A stretch of 37,289 bases of DNA from Gammaproteobacteria bacterium (GTDB lineage Bacteria; Pseudomonadota; Gammaproteobacteria; Pseudomonadales; Azotimanducaceae). Below the pieces are notes generated by a model. It searched no databases, was not told the DNA's origin, and saw only the letters and a program-made list of their open reading frames with translations. Below are positions 34,791 through 37,289 of the stretch, one piece after another. The translations under genes were made by a program, and so were the position numbers. Numbering within the stretch: the stretch's first letter is position 1; each line of letters opens with the position of its first letter. The stretch is from NCBI GenBank assembly GCA_009841615.1, contig VXLL01000033.1, positions 1 to 37,289 on the forward strand, read 5' to 3'.

Positions 34791-35011
34791 GTGAAGTTGT
34801 CCTTTGGTTGCGGATGGTTAATTTTAGCATGTGGATACGATGATGAACCTGACATCTCTAGATTCACGTTCATATCCTCCAAAAACTACAGAACAAGATA
34901 GACAGTATCAGATTCATCATCCAAGCGCGCCCTCGATTAAGAACAACTGATGGTTTTTGTATCGTATCACGACCATGCAGAAGGGAACTCTGCTAGAATT
35001 GGTAACTGTAT

Positions 35012-35619
35012 GTGTTTGCAAAAATTGACATCGACTTGGCATTAATAAGCTACGTAATTCTTACTGTACTCATTTTTGGCTTTCGGGTTGCAATCCAAAA
35101 GAGACGAACAGGAGATACGGGTCTTCGAGTTGCAACGCAACTGTCTTCGCCAATACAGAGAGTAACGACTTATTTCCAAATTTTTGTTCTGCTTGCAGTA
35201 TTGACGATCGCGATTCTCGAAAGTCTAGGTTTGCTCAAGCCACACTTTGAGTTTGCAATAGTTGGGACCAGCGTGGGTCTAACACTGTGTGCAAGCGGCA
35301 CCACGCTCACGATGGATTCGCAGTACCAGATGGGACAGTCGTGGCGAATCGGGGTCGATGAAAACGAAAAGACCGAACTAGTCACTCACGGCATGTTTTC
35401 CTGTAGTCGAAATCCCATCTATTTTGGCATGCTGATAGTGGGTCTAGGGTTCTAGTTCCGTACGTATCCATGGTAATTTGCTTCATCTTGGCCTTTATGG
35501 GTATAGATTTGCAAGTGCGAAAGATTGAAGAACCTCACTTGGTGCGCGTATTTGGGGACGATTATGTTGAGTACGCCAATAGAACCAATCGGTATTTTCC
35601 GTGGATACAGCGTACGTGA
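35012..35619 (+). pseudogene. Isoprenylcysteine carboxyl methyltransferase-like gene with a -1 frameshift
   Basis: The first frame (GTG 35012 to TAG 35453-35455, 147 aa) codes membrane helices and the ICMT/PEMT hallmark THGMFSCSRNPIYFGMLIVG, then stops right after GLGF. The other frame (from about 35452) continues as LVPYVSMVICFILAFMGIDL, then QVRKIEEPHLVRVFGDDYVEY and RYFPWI, stopping at TGA 35617-35619. That is exactly the C-terminal half expected for this family: two helices, then an E-E-x-x-L-x-x-x-F-G-x-x-Y block with the catalytic region. One missing T in the run at about 35450-35452 explains the break. The gene is probably dead, or the base is a sequence error. Intact enzymes are membrane methyltransferases. 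Confidence 0.85.
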
Positions 35620-35716
35620 GGGTGCCCTACGATGAAAACAGCTTACCGGACCGATGCCTTCGCGCATTTAGATCGATACGGGCTTTGCATAGACAACGTT
35701 ACCAGGAGGAAAATAA

Positions 35717-36028
35717 GTGAATCAAGATTTTGAACTGAAAGGCTTGTATCGAAGATTAGAGCATCTTCAAAAGTTCAGCACGCGAGCATCATATGGAGCG
35801 CTCTTGGTAGGATTCATTTGTGCGCTATTCTTCTTCAACTTCGGATTGATCAGCCCGCAAAGAGCCTCAGATATTGCCTGGAGGTCAAGCGGTGTGATTT
35901 GGCTTGTTGTTGGATGCTATTTTCTTGGAGTCGCTACTTCTTATTTGTTTGTCAGAAAACTCAAACGGATTGTCAAGTCTAACAAGGAAAAGTGGCATCA
36001 AGACGAAGTGGTACAAGAGTCGTGTTAA
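35717..36028 (+). CDS. Small two-helix membrane protein
   Basis: 103 aa, GTG start at 35717, set by AGGAGG seven bases upstream. Two membrane helices (about 25-47 and 58-80) lie between a charged N-terminal segment (ELKGLYRRLEHLQKF) and a basic C-terminal helix (KLKRIVKSNKEK). Both ends are probably cytoplasmic. Not recognised. It lies 98 bases after the frameshifted methyltransferase gene, in the same direction. Confidence 0.75.
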   Translation: MNQDFELKGLYRRLEHLQKFSTRASYGALLVGFICALFFFNFGLISPQRASDIAWRSSGVIWLVVGCYFLGVATSYLFVRKLKRIVKSNKEKWHQDEVVQESC

Positions 36029-36308
36029 GCGAAGTACGGCTTAGTGCTATGCGAAGAAACCAAATAGAGAATTGGGAACTTGGTCGTTCAGGGTAAAAGT
36101 AAGCATCTCGGTAGATGTCAGAATCGTAGACTTGTTTGACTATTCTTGAGTGTCGGTAAACGATTCAGTCGTACTGAGTAGCGTTTTTACATGAGCTATC
36201 GGGTGTGGTGTTTTTCGTACAATCTTCTCCTTAGCCACATCGAAATAACCGACTGTTCAGAAAGCTTGACCTCATCGAGTGTCGTCTTGGAAAAGCAGGA
36301 AACTAACC
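36029..36308. other. Intergenic, no gene seen
   Basis: 280 bases without a supported frame or hairpin terminator. It holds the leader of the small membrane protein gene that follows. Confidence 0.4.
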
Positions 36309-36446
36309 TTGAACAAAGACAAGTTTAGGAAAATTTGGAAACTCGAGCAGATTGTTTTCGCGGCTGTTTTTTTAGTATTGTTTATCGGTCTTGGGTTGCT
36401 AGGCATCGGTTTTATGATGGGTTTTTGGGAATCCATGATCTTCTGA
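36309..36446 (+). CDS. Small single-helix membrane protein (45 aa)
   Basis: TTG start at 36309 with CAGGAAA eight bases upstream, stop TGA at 36444-36446. The product has a basic N-terminus (LNKDKFRKIWKLEQ) then one long hydrophobic helix with Gly-rich faces (LFIGLGLLGIGFMMGF) and a short end. The basic-in topology and clean helix are protein-like. Open frames on both strands over the same bases (minus 36272-36454, plus 36335-36547) have no membrane or start signals. Function unknown; small single-pass proteins often bind larger membrane complexes. Confidence 0.6.
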   Translation: MNKDKFRKIWKLEQIVFAAVFLVLFIGLGLLGIGFMMGFWESMIF

Positions 36447-36595
36447 CCGACCAAGATTGGTGGATAGTTGAATGTTGTGACAGTCTTACATGGACATTTC
36501 GACTAGGAACTTTAACTGCTGGCAAGGCTAATTCAATCGAACAATAGGTATACTTTACGCTTTCACACGTTCACCTCGGGCATGGCGTTAGAAGT

Positions 36596-37237
36596 ATGCG
36601 TTTCATATCGACAACTTTGGTATTAATCCTACTCGCTTTCGCACATTCAACTAATGCTCGAGAAATCATAATTTTTAGTGGCTTTAATTATTTGGATACA
36701 GAAACAACCCGAACCATGAATACGGGAGATACAGAGATAGCATCCACGGGACCGAAAGCCGTCAATTCTGGTACTCGAACAGGATTTGGAGCGTTCATTC
36801 AATCTTTTGAAGACGATAGTGTCTACGTAAGTGCAGGATTTCAACGCACTGACGGGAGCTATGACTTCTGTGTGGATGAGGACTGCCTTGATGTCAATCT
36901 TAAAGTGGACGAAGTGAACGTGGAACTTGGTTGGTCGAGACGCCAATGGACTCCGTTCCTTGAATTTTCGTGGTCCGACATCGAGTCCCAAATTCCAGCT
37001 GCATTTGATTTAGAGAAAGATTTAGAGTTTGGAATTGGTTCTTGGTACAAATTCGTTGAAGACACAAAGATAAAAGTTAAAATCAGTGGTTTGCGCAATA
37101 ACGACAGCCAAATGATCACCGCAGGTTTCCAACGAACGTTGCAAGGCTATTTCACGATCGACGGATCATTTACCTACCCATTCAACCAGGACGTAACCGG
37201 ATACGGCTTCCGTTTTGCTGTTGGTTGGACACTATAA
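36596..37237 (+). CDS. Outer-membrane beta-barrel protein
   Basis: 213 aa, ATG 36596. A signal peptide (M-R-F-I then a hydrophobic core, ending in THR-Asn-Ala before REII) leads to alternating strands and the C-terminal pattern F-R-F-A-V-G-W-T-L, weaker than the aromatic end of the other barrels but still amphipathic. Two Cys (FCVDEDC) six residues apart resemble the LCDFISC pair of the barrel at 1743-2312, possibly a surface disulfide loop. About 8 strands expected. The gene that follows begins 26 bases downstream and may be co-transcribed. Role unknown. Confidence 0.75.
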   Translation: MRFISTTLVLILLAFAHSTNAREIIIFSGFNYLDTETTRTMNTGDTEIASTGPKAVNSGTRTGFGAFIQSFEDDSVYVSAGFQRTDGSYDFCVDEDCLDVNLKVDEVNVELGWSRRQWTPFLEFSWSDIESQIPAAFDLEKDLEFGIGSWYKFVEDTKIKVKISGLRNNDSQMITAGFQRTLQGYFTIDGSFTYPFNQDVTGYGFRFAVGWTL

Positions 37238-37263
37238 CCCTTACTTCACAAACAGGAGAAAAC

Positions 37264-37289
37264 ATGAAGAAACTCACCGCGTTCCTCGC
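37264..37289 (+). CDS. Start of an exported protein, cut by the window end
   Basis: ATG at 37264 follows CAGGAGAAAAC, a good ribosome-binding site. The visible codons read MKKLTAFL then a partial codon, the beginning of a signal peptide. It lies 26 bases after the barrel gene, so the two are probably co-transcribed. Nothing can be said of its function. Confidence 0.7.

Overview
The window reads as chromosomal DNA of a mesophilic, probably marine gammaproteobacterium with moderate G+C. It has no rRNA, tRNA, phage, IS element or CRISPR array that I can see. The phylogenetic clue is the minus-strand pair glutathione synthetase (gshB) then TonB, a neighbourhood typical of Gammaproteobacteria. Other genes fit a diderm: lipoproteins with lipoboxes, several outer-membrane beta-barrels and very large secreted proteins. 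Non-ATG starts (GTG, TTG) are common, and several genes are visibly decaying.

Layout. 1-8.4 kb: the 3' part of a secreted protein with cadherin/Ig-like repeats, a terminator, a small outer-membrane barrel, and a giant subtilisin-family protease (about 1980 aa). 8.5-10.5 kb: tonB and gshB. 10.7-12.4 kb: a tandem pair of barrel genes with the same ribosome-binding leader; the first is interrupted by one in-frame stop. 12.8-18.2 kb: a PYROXD2/CrtI-like FAD oxidoreductase, a protein with a 30-bp tandem repeat, a TolB/GNA1162-like lipoprotein, a Fic protein whose catalytic His is Gln, and a small membrane protein. 18.5-26.9 kb: two full copies and one N-terminal remnant of a Yip1-like membrane protein family flank the most interesting locus. 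27-31.5 kb: an ARPP-1 protein with a strong terminator, a tandem pair of HExxH lipoproteins, and a small Ala/Gly-tailed protein. 32-37.3 kb: a coiled-coil membrane protein, a DUF2779 nuclease-like protein convergent with a possible PD-(D/E)XK-like protein, a frameshifted isoprenylcysteine methyltransferase gene, small membrane proteins, another barrel, and the first codons of a further exported protein.

The standout is 19.3-23.4 kb, which looks like an uncharacterised ribosomal peptide (RiPP) system. A 108-residue precursor carries four perfect copies of GGNFVSAPPG in a 16-residue period. A radical SAM/SPASM maturase follows, then a 236-residue protein with an HxD...H pattern suggesting an iron oxygenase. 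Each repeat contains the Phe-x-Ser tripeptide known from FxsA precursors, so I infer one Phe-Ser cyclophane per repeat. Divergently transcribed 165 bp away is a serine hydroxymethyltransferase homologue that keeps the PLP site but has lost residues expected to hold tetrahydrofolate. It may therefore be a repurposed enzyme. No dedicated protease or exporter is seen next to the cluster.
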